Below, one piece after another: positions 23,218 through 32,385 of a stretch of 64,000 nt of DNA (position 1 is the first letter of the stretch; every line of letters begins with the position of its first letter). The stretch lies in assembly GCA_961205875.1 (NCBI GenBank), contig OY540815.1:1-64000 (forward strand). The letters are read 5' to 3'. Both the position numbers and the translations under genes were made by a program. A model generated the notes under the pieces. The model ran no database searches and was not told the origin of the DNA. It saw nothing but the letters and a program-made list of their open reading frames with translations. Origin of the DNA: Sialis fuliginosa (Eukaryota; Arthropoda; Insecta; Megaloptera; Sialidae).

Positions 23218-23622
23218 GAATTGGTAAATTAAATGTAGAATATATGATAATGCGATATAGCGTTTAAATTATACTTTCTTACTACACTCTATTTGTAAAC
23301 TGATAATATTTTAGAATTTAATTATATACTCGAGAATGTTACTTCATACACACACACACATATATACACACACCATAGATCCTTAAATGAATTATTTCAG
23401 AAGGAAGGAAGGTTCGATAGGATGATTTTTAAGTTTATCCGCGCAGTAAATATTAAATTCAAAAAACAATCTTTCATAATCGATCAGTTTACAGAATATG
23501 GTCGGTTCAACAAAAAAATCCCCCACTTAATTTTTTATTCGCGACATCTACGAAATATTGCATTACCAATTCATCTATAGAGAAGCACCTAAACAATAAT
23601 CTAGTTATATACAATCTACAAT
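23218..23622. other. Maverick internal non-coding stretch
   Basis: AT-rich DNA between the left TIR and the last minus-strand gene. It has a (CA)n run at 23350-23370. I see no gene. It may be the 3' UTR of the leftmost gene. Confidence 0.5.
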
Positions 23623-24075
23623 TTAATATGATTTTCCACTCATCGGAATTAATTGACACTTTTTTTCACTTTTCCGATCATGTAACACTATATGTTTTTT
23701 TCCAAAATAAAATACAGAATAAATATATAATCTGTCTACGATTTTGAAACATAACTCACGTTTACAGTTTTCATTGTTGAAAAACTCGTTGATATTGTTT
23801 ACGAATGCGAGAAACACACCCCAATCGAGATAGTTTATGAAGATTGAGTCTTTACTAACTTGACCTAACTGCACACGGGCTTCAAACTCTTCTTCTGCAT
23901 GGAATCCGACACAAATGTATTTATTACAAATTTCGTTTAGAAAATAAACATTGTTGAGTAACAATATGTTACACGTAGGAAACGCGACGGTTGTTTTTGT
24001 TATTGTTGGTGTTGTTTTTATTGTTGTCGTTGTTGTTGTTGTTACTGGCGTTTTTACAGGTTCTACTTGCGACAT
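23623..24075 (-). CDS. Maverick 150-aa protein of unknown function
   Basis: Starts at ATG 24075 (the frame is open further upstream but without an ATG). After a short lead the protein has a Thr-rich low-complexity stretch of about 20 residues. A compact domain follows with alternating hydrophobic and charged segments (CVGFHAEEEFEARVQLG, DSIFINYLDWGVFL) and an Arg/Lys-rich tail. The pattern of a basic strand, then a strand ending in a Trp-containing helix, recalls PC4-like single-strand DNA-binding folds. I do not recognise the family, and that comparison is weak. It is the last gene of the minus-strand cluster, 72 bp after the protease stop. Confidence 0.6.
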   Translation of the reverse strand: MSQVEPVKTPVTTTTTTTIKTTPTITKTTVAFPTCNILLLNNVYFLNEICNKYICVGFHAEEEFEARVQLGQVSKDSIFINYLDWGVFLAFVNNINEFFNNENCKRELCFKIVDRLYIYSVFYFGKKHIVLHDRKSEKKCQLIPMSGKSY

Positions 24076-24147
24076 CTCGACACGAATGATTACTATAATG
24101 TAAAAACACACGAACTACTTAGTTATAAAACTATACACTTTTAAAAC

Positions 24148-24684
24148 TCAAATGACATACCTTATTGATGAACAACAATGCTGTATCCTCGTACCCCCAC
24201 CATTGTATGACCGTCTATGTGATTGTTTTTCTCCAAAGCCTCGTATGAAGAGTCTGATGATTTTCTGATCATTTGCGTGCAAATCGTTCGAATCAAAACG
24301 GTTAAGAAATGATTTTTTGCTTTTTCCCATAGATCGATGTAATAGATAAACACAACAATATCGTCCGCATACATCAGATGTCGCGCTTTGTATTGTTTGT
24401 GTATTATAAGACCAGTGTTTGGAATTATTATTCAAAAATTCAATAAAATACTTATTTAGCGGAAACAAACCGTACGAATCAAAATATTCGGAAACACCTG
24501 ATGAATTTAGAAAAAATGCAACCCAATGTGTACCGCTGTATTTAGATGTGTCAGTGTTAGCAACAATTATACATGGTTTATTTGTGATTTTTCGCGGTAA
24601 TTTATCTGCTGCAAATACACCAACAAATTTATCTGCAGTGTTTTTATTTGAGTTTAATAAACGATATATTTCTAAAGAATTCAT
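24148..24684 (-). CDS. Adenain-type cysteine protease
   Basis: A 178-aa peptidase of the C5 (adenain) type, which in Mavericks and adenoviruses processes virion proteins. The catalytic residues are in the expected order: His53 in GTHWVAFF, Asp69 in EYFDSYG, Gln99 (oxyanion hole) and Cys106 in SDVCGRYCC. The spacing and the QS...CGxxCC signature match adenain rather than cellular Ulp1 proteases. The length fits a single domain. The ATG lies 5 bp after the stop of the BIR gene, so the two are probably co-transcribed. It appears intact even though the capsid gene in the same element is reduced to a fragment. Confidence 0.88.
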   Translation of the reverse strand: MNSLEIYRLLNSNKNTADKFVGVFAADKLPRKITNKPCIIVANTDTSKYSGTHWVAFFLNSSGVSEYFDSYGLFPLNKYFIEFLNNNSKHWSYNTQTIQSATSDVCGRYCCVYLLHRSMGKSKKSFLNRFDSNDLHANDQKIIRLFIRGFGEKQSHRRSYNGGGTRIQHCCSSIRYVI

Positions 24685-24689
24685 ATCAA

Positions 24690-25436
24690 CTATTTACTGA
24701 GCGGACATTTACTATTAAAATGTAACACTTTTTCCAAATTGTTCTCGTCTAGCCAGTTGTCAACAGTATGTCCACAGAAATAACACTGAATTCTATCAAA
24801 ATAGTTACTATAAAAATATCCGTTAAGCGCTAAAGAAGTGCATGAATTTTGAACGTAAGGCCAAAAGTAAAATGTTTTTAGTCTATCAAAAAATTTATTT
24901 AAATTTAATTTAACATCACACTGATGCGGTATGTCAGCAACAAACTTTATATACCACTCGACTAAGTTAAATACATTCCGAAACGAACAATTTAAACTAT
25001 TGTTAATCGTATGAGGACGAAATTCACAATTAAAATTACATGAATAATTTAGTTTTTTTAAAGATGGACAATTTAAAATTTCAATATTTTCGACTTGAAT
25101 GTTTTTTACATACCTTTTTAAAAAATTTGTCTTCTCCAATCCTTTAACGTATATAATGTTGATATTATGATCGGAAATAAAACCCTCGATAACTGTATCT
25201 AAGTCGAGATAACTTATTACACCATCACGCCAACTTAAACCATGCAGATTATTTGTTAACCAAAGATTTTTTCTAATTACAGCGTTATCTAACTCGATCT
25301 CGTTATACGGAGGTTCGAAAATATATTGTTTTATTTTTGACGCTACTGACGATGTAAACGCGATTTCTTTCACAATCCTATGACGACCGTTCCCGTAAAT
25401 AAATTGTATATCTACAAACCCTACTACATGATTCAT
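24690..25436 (-). CDS. BIR-domain protein with N-terminal insect-TE domain
   Basis: A 248-aa protein with two parts. Residues 1 to about 150 (FVDIQ...VKEIAF, then WLTNNLHGLSW, then IIYVKGLEK) match a domain I know from many insect genomes in transposon-like contexts. It may be an RNase-H-like or exonuclease-like fold. That assignment is from memory and tentative. Residues 182-248 are a BIR domain: RLKTFYFWP, then LALNGYFYSNYFDRIQCYFCG, a Trp, and a closing HF...C. BIR domains in IAP proteins bind caspases or IAP-binding motifs. The zinc site is unusual: Cys218, Cys221 and Cys244 are present, but the usual His is Leu238, and a His sits one residue later with HX4C spacing. There is no RING finger. 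Confidence 0.78.
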   Translation of the reverse strand: MNHVVGFVDIQFIYGNGRHRIVKEIAFTSSVASKIKQYIFEPPYNEIELDNAVIRKNLWLTNNLHGLSWRDGVISYLDLDTVIEGFISDHNINIIYVKGLEKTNFLKRYVKNIQVENIEILNCPSLKKLNYSCNFNCEFRPHTINNSLNCSFRNVFNLVEWYIKFVADIPHQCDVKLNLNKFFDRLKTFYFWPYVQNSCTSLALNGYFYSNYFDRIQCYFCGHTVDNWLDENNLEKVLHFNSKCPLSK

Positions 25437-25587
25437 GTTTATGACAGAAAATATAACGATACCAACGATATTTATATATATATATATATTATACCGATAC
25501 CCCCACCATTAAACAAATCAGTAGGTGTGGGGATGTATACAGCAGAGTACAATACAGTATCATAATTTAATATAAATCTGTATGATA
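25437..25587. promoter_or_regulatory. Upstream region of the BIR gene
   Basis: On the minus strand a CCCCCACC-type block complement and a TATA-rich (AT)n tract precede the BIR ATG. A similar TACCCCCACC block lies near 24205 and 30790. A promoter is plausible but no start site can be fixed. Confidence 0.35.
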
Positions 25588-25872
25588 TTAAAAATTTGTT
25601 AAAACATTTCGATTTTTATCGATTTCGATAAAATCATCAAAAATGACATAAACTATACATGTCACAGGAGTATCTAATTTTTTATTAAATCTAGCTTCTA
25701 TGCGTATATTTCCCTGATTCCCTAAACTTGTATGATTTTCATGTCCCGACGCATCGGGTGTAAGATCAAATGCAAAGAGAAAATACCCCTTTTCAAAAAT
25801 TTCTTGTGTTATTTGATGATGGGCTTTATTATAAAGTACAAAATTAAGAATAGCCAAAGGGAACTGAATCAT
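25588..25872 (-). pseudogene. C-terminal remnant of Maverick/adintovirus-type capsid protein
   Basis: A 94-aa ORF whose residues from about 29 to the end (FAFDLTPD, then GNIRIEARF, then FDDFIEIDKNRNVL) match the C-terminus of the F54H12.2-like family. That family is widespread in animal Mavericks and is thought to be the hexon-like capsid protein. Full members are about 450-500 aa, so roughly the first 80% is absent. The first 28 residues begin with their own ATG, which overlaps the polymerase stop by 29 bp in another frame. It may be translated, but it cannot form the double jelly-roll. Deletion between polymerase and capsid is the likely cause. Confidence 0.72.
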
Positions 25873-28800
25873 AATTATCTATTATTCTACGCTTTGAGAA
25901 CATAACCCGATATTTTTTCGTCTCTGGTGCTGAGATTATTTCGAAATTTTTTGTTCGTTTAATTTTTTTTGAATTAATTAATGTAACAGTCTGATTTTCA
26001 TCCTCGTCTACGTAATTTAATACAAAGTTTTTAACAACTTCGAAATTAACCTGTTGTGAATTTCGATAGTTTAGTGTTATCCCCTTAACCTTACAAACAA
26101 CGTTAAAGCTGTCTGAATCTGGAGAAAACACTCTATAACAGTAATTTTTTGGACCAGCACATACAAACTCGGTAATATACGCGTTATTTCCGAATTCACT
26201 AAGTTCATTTGTTAGTTGACCTAAATAATCTCCTATATCTAGAGAAAACGGGTTATTCTCATGATCTATATAAAATGCACAATCGGTATCAGTATAAAGA
26301 ACATTATTCCCTAACTTATCTAACAAATCGTAAAGTTTTAATCTAGCACCCGCTGTGGTGTACACACCTAGAGCGACATTTGTTGTTTTTAACGGTGAGT
26401 AACTAGATTTTTCAATAATATAATTTATAACAACTGTTTCATTATTAATAAAATGTAGGTTTTTTACATCGTATATAGGTGAAATTAATTTTTCAAACAA
26501 GACTTCTGAAGACACAACTATTTCTGTTTGAGATTTATTTTCTTCCTGACAGAATTTACCCCACAAACTATTTAAACATAATTTAGATAGAGCTCTTTTA
26601 CCCGGATTTTTTTCTATACTGTCTAAATCTAACCGAACCCCCTCATTAGAGTAATAATTGTGAATATAATTTTGTTTTAATTCTATGGTATCACATCCTT
26701 CGGGAAATCCAGAGGCTTCTTGTTTTAATTTTAAAAACGTATTAACATATTCTGTGAACAATCCACCACATTTTAAATTTTTATCATACGATATTACTCT
26801 ATATTCCCAAAATTCAAAAATTTTTATAATTTTATAACCTTTAGCTAATGCTAATCTTATCTCGTCTATCATCCATGTACCGGAAATTGTTCGAAACATA
26901 TCGTTATGATTACATTCGTCCATCATTTCTGTAACACATGAACGACATAGTGGAAAATATAACTTTTTGTTAAATTTATATGGGAGTACTGGGTGATATA
27001 AGTTTTTAGGCGGTAAAACTGAACACTTTATAATACCTTCTTTATCCAGAACTGACTCATCACAATCATCGTCTATATAAATTTTAGGATGTCCTACAGG
27101 GTATTTAAAGTATTTATTTATATATGGATATAGAGAAGTAAAATCCACATATCTAATTTTCTCTCCGGGTAAAATTTTCTTGTAAAGTTTATAGGCTTCA
27201 CATCGACCACCAAACAAAGCATCTCGGATAACTAATGGAGAATTTTTTACTAGATAATTTTCAGAGAGTTTTAATTCAATATCTTTATTTTCACTCATAA
27301 ATTTTTGAAATTCGCATTCCCACATTTCAACAAGGTTGTATCCTAACGATCTGATTTTGTCTGCTTTATACATAGTTCTTTCATACCTATGCTCAATCAA
27401 ATCATTACAAGGACCTATTGTCGATCTACCCCTATTACAGCATTTCGGACAACCGTGAAAATAACAACCATAAAACTCAAATACTCGATTTGTCGAAGAA
27501 TGATAACCGTCTACCTTTAAATTCCCTAAAACTGTTATATGTTCTCTACCATACGCAGCGTGCACTAGCTTTATATTTTCCGTTTGTTCTATGTAGATAA
27601 GCCATTTTAACCCTATGATTGATTGATTTTCAGTCATTCTATACCCGTTATTAGGTATAATACCTATTGTATTGTTACTAATAAAATTACGTCTATATGC
27701 AAGACCGCATGATGATGCTATAGTTACGGCTTCACGAAATGGATCTACATTTGTGATTTGTAGAAAATTACGCCAAAACTGAAGACAACCCTGTCGTAAA
27801 ATATTAACATCCTGTGTGCAATATTCACGTATTTCTTTTTTATTATCGAAAATATATTCTTGCGATGTTAGCATGTTATACCATAATAAGAATGATTCTC
27901 TAGCACCGTCAAACATGTTATCGATACCATACATCTCCTTTGCAGGCAGCGGCCCTACGTAATTTTTATTCTCTATCGTATTAAAAAAATGAGGATAATA
28001 TCCTTTGGTATCGCATTGAAGACCAAATGCTTTTTTAAATTTTGAAAGAGCCATAGGTAAGTAGTTGATTGAATCAAGAAACACAACATTATCATAAGTA
28101 ATTTTAAATATTTTTAACCCATTCATAAGTAGGTCTGGGGTCCATCCACACTCGATCATATATCTCAAAATAAAATGACTATCGTAAGCTTTTGCATTAT
28201 GTGCTATAACATATACCTTAGTTGTATAGTTCCTAGATTCCATGCAATATTTAATAAAATTTTCTATAGGGGAGTTATCAAATAAATGTTCTCGCACACC
28301 GCATGTATCGCAGTTCTGTGATATGTCTTCTATTTCAACACAATTATGACATACTTGCTGCGCTATACACATATTTGGTTCGTGCAAATAATCTGTATCA
28401 TTTAATTTTAATTCTTGTGTGCATTCGAAATCAAAAAAAATAAACAAAAATTGTTTTGTAAGTTTTGTCGCGTTTTTCCGCATAAAACATAAATGTCCGT
28501 AAGGCTGATTTTTATTACATACTGTACAATAAATTTCGTTACAAATGTGGGGGCTATTTTTATACCGTCTTTTAGTTGAATCTATAATTTGGAAACAATG
28601 CACACATTTCTTTACATAGTCACATACGACAGTATCGCCGTATCTGTTGGATTTGTGATTTATGAAACATTCGTTATTTCTAAAAAATCTATTACAATCT
28701 TTACAGGTTATATGGATTTCGCAATTTATATCGCATGGTGGAGTAGATCGACATGACGGGCATTTTTTTTTACAGTTATGTTCGTTAAAGTTTTGGTATG

Positions 28801-29854
28801 GAGTATGACATGCTTTACAATAATACCGAGATGTCAAAGCACCTGTTATACTAGCGATTACATTAAAATGTTTTATATCTCTATCATAGAGTAAATATAA
28901 ATGTTTGTTCGCGTTTACCTTTCCCTCAAAAATAATGTTGGGTTTAAAAAGCGAGTCGTACACCACGATTTTATATTCTTTTAGATAGTTTTGAAATAAA
29001 TTTAATTCATTTATTCCACAACCGTTTCTACAGTCTACATTTGCATTACGAACTAGTTCCTGAACATAAGGATCAATATTCCTACTTCTTCTTAAAAAAC
29101 TATAATCAGGGTTTTGATCAACTTTAGCTATTGAAATAACTAACGCCATTGGAAGACAATATGTATTATTATTTTTAACAGTTATAATACTTCTTTTAAT
29201 ATGTGAAAGTTCACATGTTGGTAAACATTTACGTTTCAACCCACCACCCCGTCCTAGAGGGGGACGAACTATAGTTAAGTTTAAATTTAATTTATCAGAT
29301 ATAAGAAAATTCGCGTTACTTTGTACAACGTTTTCAAACACAGAACCTATTAACTCGGTACTAATTTGGTCACGGCGGCGAAATGAAATTCCTATAGGTT
29401 TGTCCATCAAATGTACAGAATTTGAAATCGATAATCCAACGAGATCTGAACTATCAACATTAATTAATGCGTGAGCTAGTAGATCAGAAATAGACGTTTG
29501 AATCCACTCAAAAGGGTTTTGATTCGTTGGCGGAGTTAAAAATTTAAAATTTATCACTTTAGCATCAGCATTAAATTTAGGATAGTATTTTTCTGATTGA
29601 GAAATAATTTTAAAATTTAATTCGTTTTGCCCGTTCCCCCTCTGCGTACCAAAACACACACTATCTAAGTCTATATCGTTAGAGTTTACAGTTGCTGATA
29701 GTAGTGTGTAAATGCATTCTTCATCAGGTGTCAAAATCACGTTATTAAAGATAATCTGCTCATTTATATAACTCAATAAAGTACCAAGTTTTTCTATAGC
29801 TATAAAATTATTTTTGAATAATTGCAAACACTGACTTACGTTTAAATTATCCAT
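25844..29854 (-). CDS. Protein-primed family-B DNA polymerase
   Basis: A replicative polymerase of about 1,336 aa. I start at ATG 29854, as upstream in-frame codons lack an ATG. The N-terminal 330 residues are unassigned. Residues about 345-465 are a Cys/His-rich zinc-ribbon region. The 3'-5' exonuclease follows: DFECTQE near 479, HNAKAYD near 556, YCTQDVNIL near 681. The polymerase domain shows DFTSLYPY near 909, NSLWGKF near 1096 and YTDTDC near 1192. The last motif has Cys where DTDS is usual. The C-terminus (YDSVPFGYS) is the normal family ending. All key acidic residues are present and no stop interrupts it. Length and zinc-rich N-terminus fit Maverick polymerases. Confidence 0.95.
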   Translation of the reverse strand: MDNLNVSQCLQLFKNNFIAIEKLGTLLSYINEQIIFNNVILTPDEECIYTLLSATVNSNDIDLDSVCFGTQRGNGQNELNFKIISQSEKYYPKFNADAKVINFKFLTPPTNQNPFEWIQTSISDLLAHALINVDSSDLVGLSISNSVHLMDKPIGISFRRRDQISTELIGSVFENVVQSNANFLISDKLNLNLTIVRPPLGRGGGLKRKCLPTCELSHIKRSIITVKNNNTYCLPMALVISIAKVDQNPDYSFLRRSRNIDPYVQELVRNANVDCRNGCGINELNLFQNYLKEYKIVVYDSLFKPNIIFEGKVNANKHLYLLYDRDIKHFNVIASITGALTSRYYCKACHTPYQNFNEHNCKKKCPSCRSTPPCDINCEIHITCKDCNRFFRNNECFINHKSNRYGDTVVCDYVKKCVHCFQIIDSTKRRYKNSPHICNEIYCTVCNKNQPYGHLCFMRKNATKLTKQFLFIFFDFECTQELKLNDTDYLHEPNMCIAQQVCHNCVEIEDISQNCDTCGVREHLFDNSPIENFIKYCMESRNYTTKVYVIAHNAKAYDSHFILRYMIECGWTPDLLMNGLKIFKITYDNVVFLDSINYLPMALSKFKKAFGLQCDTKGYYPHFFNTIENKNYVGPLPAKEMYGIDNMFDGARESFLLWYNMLTSQEYIFDNKKEIREYCTQDVNILRQGCLQFWRNFLQITNVDPFREAVTIASSCGLAYRRNFISNNTIGIIPNNGYRMTENQSIIGLKWLIYIEQTENIKLVHAAYGREHITVLGNLKVDGYHSSTNRVFEFYGCYFHGCPKCCNRGRSTIGPCNDLIEHRYERTMYKADKIRSLGYNLVEMWECEFQKFMSENKDIELKLSENYLVKNSPLVIRDALFGGRCEAYKLYKKILPGEKIRYVDFTSLYPYINKYFKYPVGHPKIYIDDDCDESVLDKEGIIKCSVLPPKNLYHPVLPYKFNKKLYFPLCRSCVTEMMDECNHNDMFRTISGTWMIDEIRLALAKGYKIIKIFEFWEYRVISYDKNLKCGGLFTEYVNTFLKLKQEASGFPEGCDTIELKQNYIHNYYSNEGVRLDLDSIEKNPGKRALSKLCLNSLWGKFCQEENKSQTEIVVSSEVLFEKLISPIYDVKNLHFINNETVVINYIIEKSSYSPLKTTNVALGVYTTAGARLKLYDLLDKLGNNVLYTDTDCAFYIDHENNPFSLDIGDYLGQLTNELSEFGNNAYITEFVCAGPKNYCYRVFSPDSDSFNVVCKVKGITLNYRNSQQVNFEVVKNFVLNYVDEDENQTVTLINSKKIKRTKNFEIISAPETKKYRVMFSKRRIIDNYDSVPFGYS

Positions 29855-30911
29855 CTCGATCACAGAACTTTTGTTTAACAGAAGTTGTATTTCACAGATA
29901 TTGTTATTGTTGTTGTTATTATAAAACTTATTCTATAAAAACAGACCCGAACACTCTACAGTTTTCACCTTTTATAAGGATTGTAACGGTTATAATTTGC
30001 GATTCTTGTGTGAGAAGATCTGTATGTAAACACCCATGTGTTATGGTTTCAGATTGTCAACAATCATCCAGATATGTAATAAGGATGATACTTTTAAATT
30101 TTCTCATTGGTTCGTTATGCTTATTTATTTATTATGATCTCACTTATAATCGATGTGTGATAGTTATATATTTAAAAATGTATCAAGAAGAATGATATGA
30201 TATGTAAAAGAAGAAATTAATTATAGTTTTCTATGATAGATCTATACAATACTTTAAAAATATTTTTTAAAGTTATAAAAGATGATCTAAATCTAAAATT
30301 ATATAAATTTGCTTAAAATAATGAAAATATAGTAGGTATATTAACTCATCACACATCAGACCAACCCTGTTTTTAACGGTTACAGTAAAAATTCCCATAA
30401 TGTTTGAAAAACGTTGACCAATACTTCAACATGTGATAATAACAGATTGTTTCACAGGTAGTCAAGTTAAAAATATGATCTTCAACGCTTAAGATTTCAG
30501 ACTCGAGACATCTTTGAAATTGCTGACCAGCACATCAACACGTGAGAATAACGACAAATTGTCTCACATATATTCAGGTTTATGTAATTACAGCGCATCT
30601 ATAACTTTACATGGAACGTACTTGTAAATTTAAAAAATACTCATTTATTTTCTCTAACAATCTTTTGTTTAATTCTTTATTTATTCACAATTACCACTGA
30701 TATGAACAACAATCGATATTCTTCTGTGAAATATGTAAATCTATCAACATATAGAACCAATAGAGTTCACAAATATATACACATAATCTACCCCCACCAC
30801 ATTTCTACAATTTCCCAGTATAAATAACTCTCGGAATTTAATATATTGTCAGTCAGCGTAAAACAACTTACTTACATATTTACTTAATATAATAATAATA
30901 TTAATATTAAA
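29855..30911. promoter_or_regulatory. Divergent upstream region between polymerase and plus-strand genes
   Basis: About 1 kb between two divergent gene sets. On the minus strand a TTATAAAAGG box (29968-29978) could serve the polymerase. At 30413-30456 and 30522-30570 lies an imperfect direct repeat (TGACCA, then TTCAACATGTGA / ATCAACACGTGA, then a TTTCACA-like end) containing E-box CANNTG cores. ORF 30010-30195 is not supported. Confidence 0.5.
30819..30853 (+). promoter_or_regulatory. Core promoter of the 96-aa gene
   Basis: TATAAATA at 30819-30826, with an arthropod-type initiator TCAGT at 30849-30853. The initiator A lies 32 bp after the first T of the TATA box, which is standard spacing. 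A CCCCCACCAC block lies 20-30 bp upstream. The ATG follows about 60 bp after the start. Confidence 0.6.
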
Positions 30912-31202
30912 ATGGATATTTTAAACAAAGCTGGTGAGATAAAAAATAAACAATTGAAAAAAATTTCTGAATTAGTACCTTTCGAAAAATATCTTATTGA
31001 AAACATCAAATCAGTCGCCACACGTTTTGGGAAAAAGATACTGGTTGGTACTCAAGATTTTGTTATTTTTCTACCATCACGATTTTCTAGTCTATCAGAT
31101 GAGGAGTTAATCGAAATCAACAATACATCCCCAATATATATGGTGTACAACGGTGAAAATGAATTACTGAAGACATCGGAGATTGTATTTTCAAATAAAT
31201 AA
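30912..31202 (+). CDS. Maverick 96-aa protein of unknown function
   Basis: A small protein with a Lys-rich N-terminus followed by a compact domain. Its core (TRFGKKILVGTQDFVIFLPSRFSSLSDEELIEIN) I recognise only as a recurrent sequence in insect transposon and virus-like elements. No function is known to me. There are no membrane segments or cysteines. A clear TATA/initiator pair precedes it. AATAAA overlaps the stop codon (31194-31203), so the transcript is very compact and probably separate from the next gene. Confidence 0.65.
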   Translation: MDILNKAGEIKNKQLKKISELVPFEKYLIENIKSVATRFGKKILVGTQDFVIFLPSRFSSLSDEELIEINNTSPIYMVYNGENELLKTSEIVFSNK

Positions 31203-31389
31203 AGTTAGTAAAATATTTTAATTTAATTTATATTTAATTCAATCCGTGCCTGACACTATCTCTTCTTCGTTCTTATTATTATTATTATTTAGATAAGAAA
31301 TGTCCGTTACATTTGTGTTTATCCCACCCCTAAACGTTCATATAAAATTGTATAAATACCTGGTGTTAAAACCATATCCTTTTATTGTC
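31203..31389 (+). promoter_or_regulatory. Promoter region of the acidic-protein gene
   Basis: A TATAAATA box at 31351-31358 and TCATT near 31388-31392 as a possible initiator, about 39 bp apart. CCCACCCCTA lies upstream, similar to the block before the 96-aa gene. The spacing is slightly long. Confidence 0.4.
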
Positions 31390-31495
31390 ATTAACAATTA
31401 TCATATTTTATAAATATTTTATTGTCGTGCTGTGATTTATTATTATCAATTGAAGTCTACGATAAAAATTAGTGAATTCAGACTAATATTATTAT

Positions 31496-31732
31496 GTAAG
31501 TATATTTTATTTTATTTTATAATAATAATAATTTTTATTATTAAAATTGTGATGTTAAATTTTAATTAGAAAATATTATCATTATTATTATTATTATTAT
31601 TATTTTTATTTCATTACAAGGGATTATTAGTTTTCGGTGTTGTATCTTCTAAATTAATTACAAATATAAATAATTTCGGTGTAGCTATAGTTTTTAACTA
31701 TATACAATTTTTATTATTTCAGAATTAAAATT
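31496..31732 (+). other. Predicted 5'-leader intron, module 1
   Basis: Begins ATG|GTAAGTATATTTT-like (donor GTAAGT at 31496) and ends TTTTTATTATTTCAG at 31732. The sequence recurs as modules 2 and 3 downstream. Strong donor, polypyrimidine-like tract and acceptor. Not experimentally shown. Confidence 0.55.
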
Positions 31733-32117
31733 TGATTACCTGGGTTGTACTCGTATATCGTGCTGTATCTCATTTAATTTCACTTTGCAATCGATCAACA
31801 TCTCGTGGTCTTCAGATTAATATTTTATTTTATTTTATAATTATAATAATTTTTATTATTAAAATTGTGATGTTAAATTTTAATTAGAAAATATTATCAT
31901 TATTATTATTATTATTATTTCATTACATTGGATTATTAGTTTTCGATGTTGTATCTTCTAAATTAATTAATTACAAATATAAATAATTTCGATGTACCTA
32001 CCTACAGTTTTTAACTATATACAATTTTTATTATTTCAGAATTAAAATTTGATTGCCTGGGTTGGACTCGTATATCGTGCTGTATCTCATTTAATTTCAC
32101 TTTTAAATCGAAATTAT
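31733..32117 (+). repeat. Repeated leader exon and module 2 with a lost donor
   Basis: An exon-like block (AATTAAAATTTGATTACCTG..., about 68 bp) follows intron 1. A second intron-like module then starts near 31819 and ends in TTATTTCAG at 32039. Its donor position reads TTCAGATTAATATT, without GT. A second copy of the exon-like block follows at 32040-32117. The module spacing is about 308 bp. Confidence 0.5.
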
Positions 32118-32378
32118 GTAAGTATATTTTATTTTATTTTATAATAATAATTTTTATTATTAAAATTGTGATGTTAAATTTTAATTAGAAAATATTATCA
32201 TTATTATTATTATTTTTATTTCATTACATTGGATTATTATTATTATTTTTTAATAATTTGTTAAAGATCTGTTGTGTTTTAGATAGTTTTCGAAGTTGTA
32301 TCTTCTAAATTAATTACAAATATAGATAATTTCGATGTACGTACAGTTTTTAACTATATACAATTTTTATTATTTCAG
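32118..32378 (+). other. Predicted 5'-leader intron, module 3
   Basis: Donor GTAAGT at 32118 and acceptor TTTCAG ending at 32378. This is the third copy of the intron-like module, with about 20 extra bases. The acceptor lies 7 bp before the ATG at 32386. It removes the reading frame upstream of that ATG, so the start at 32386 is favoured over an in-frame ATG at 32335. Confidence 0.6.
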
Positions 32379-32385
32379 AATAAAA

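Noticed and set aside
25380..25565. 61-aa plus-strand ORF over TATA-rich DNA
   Set aside because: It overlaps the start of the BIR gene on the other strand and contains (AT)n translated as Ile/Tyr runs.
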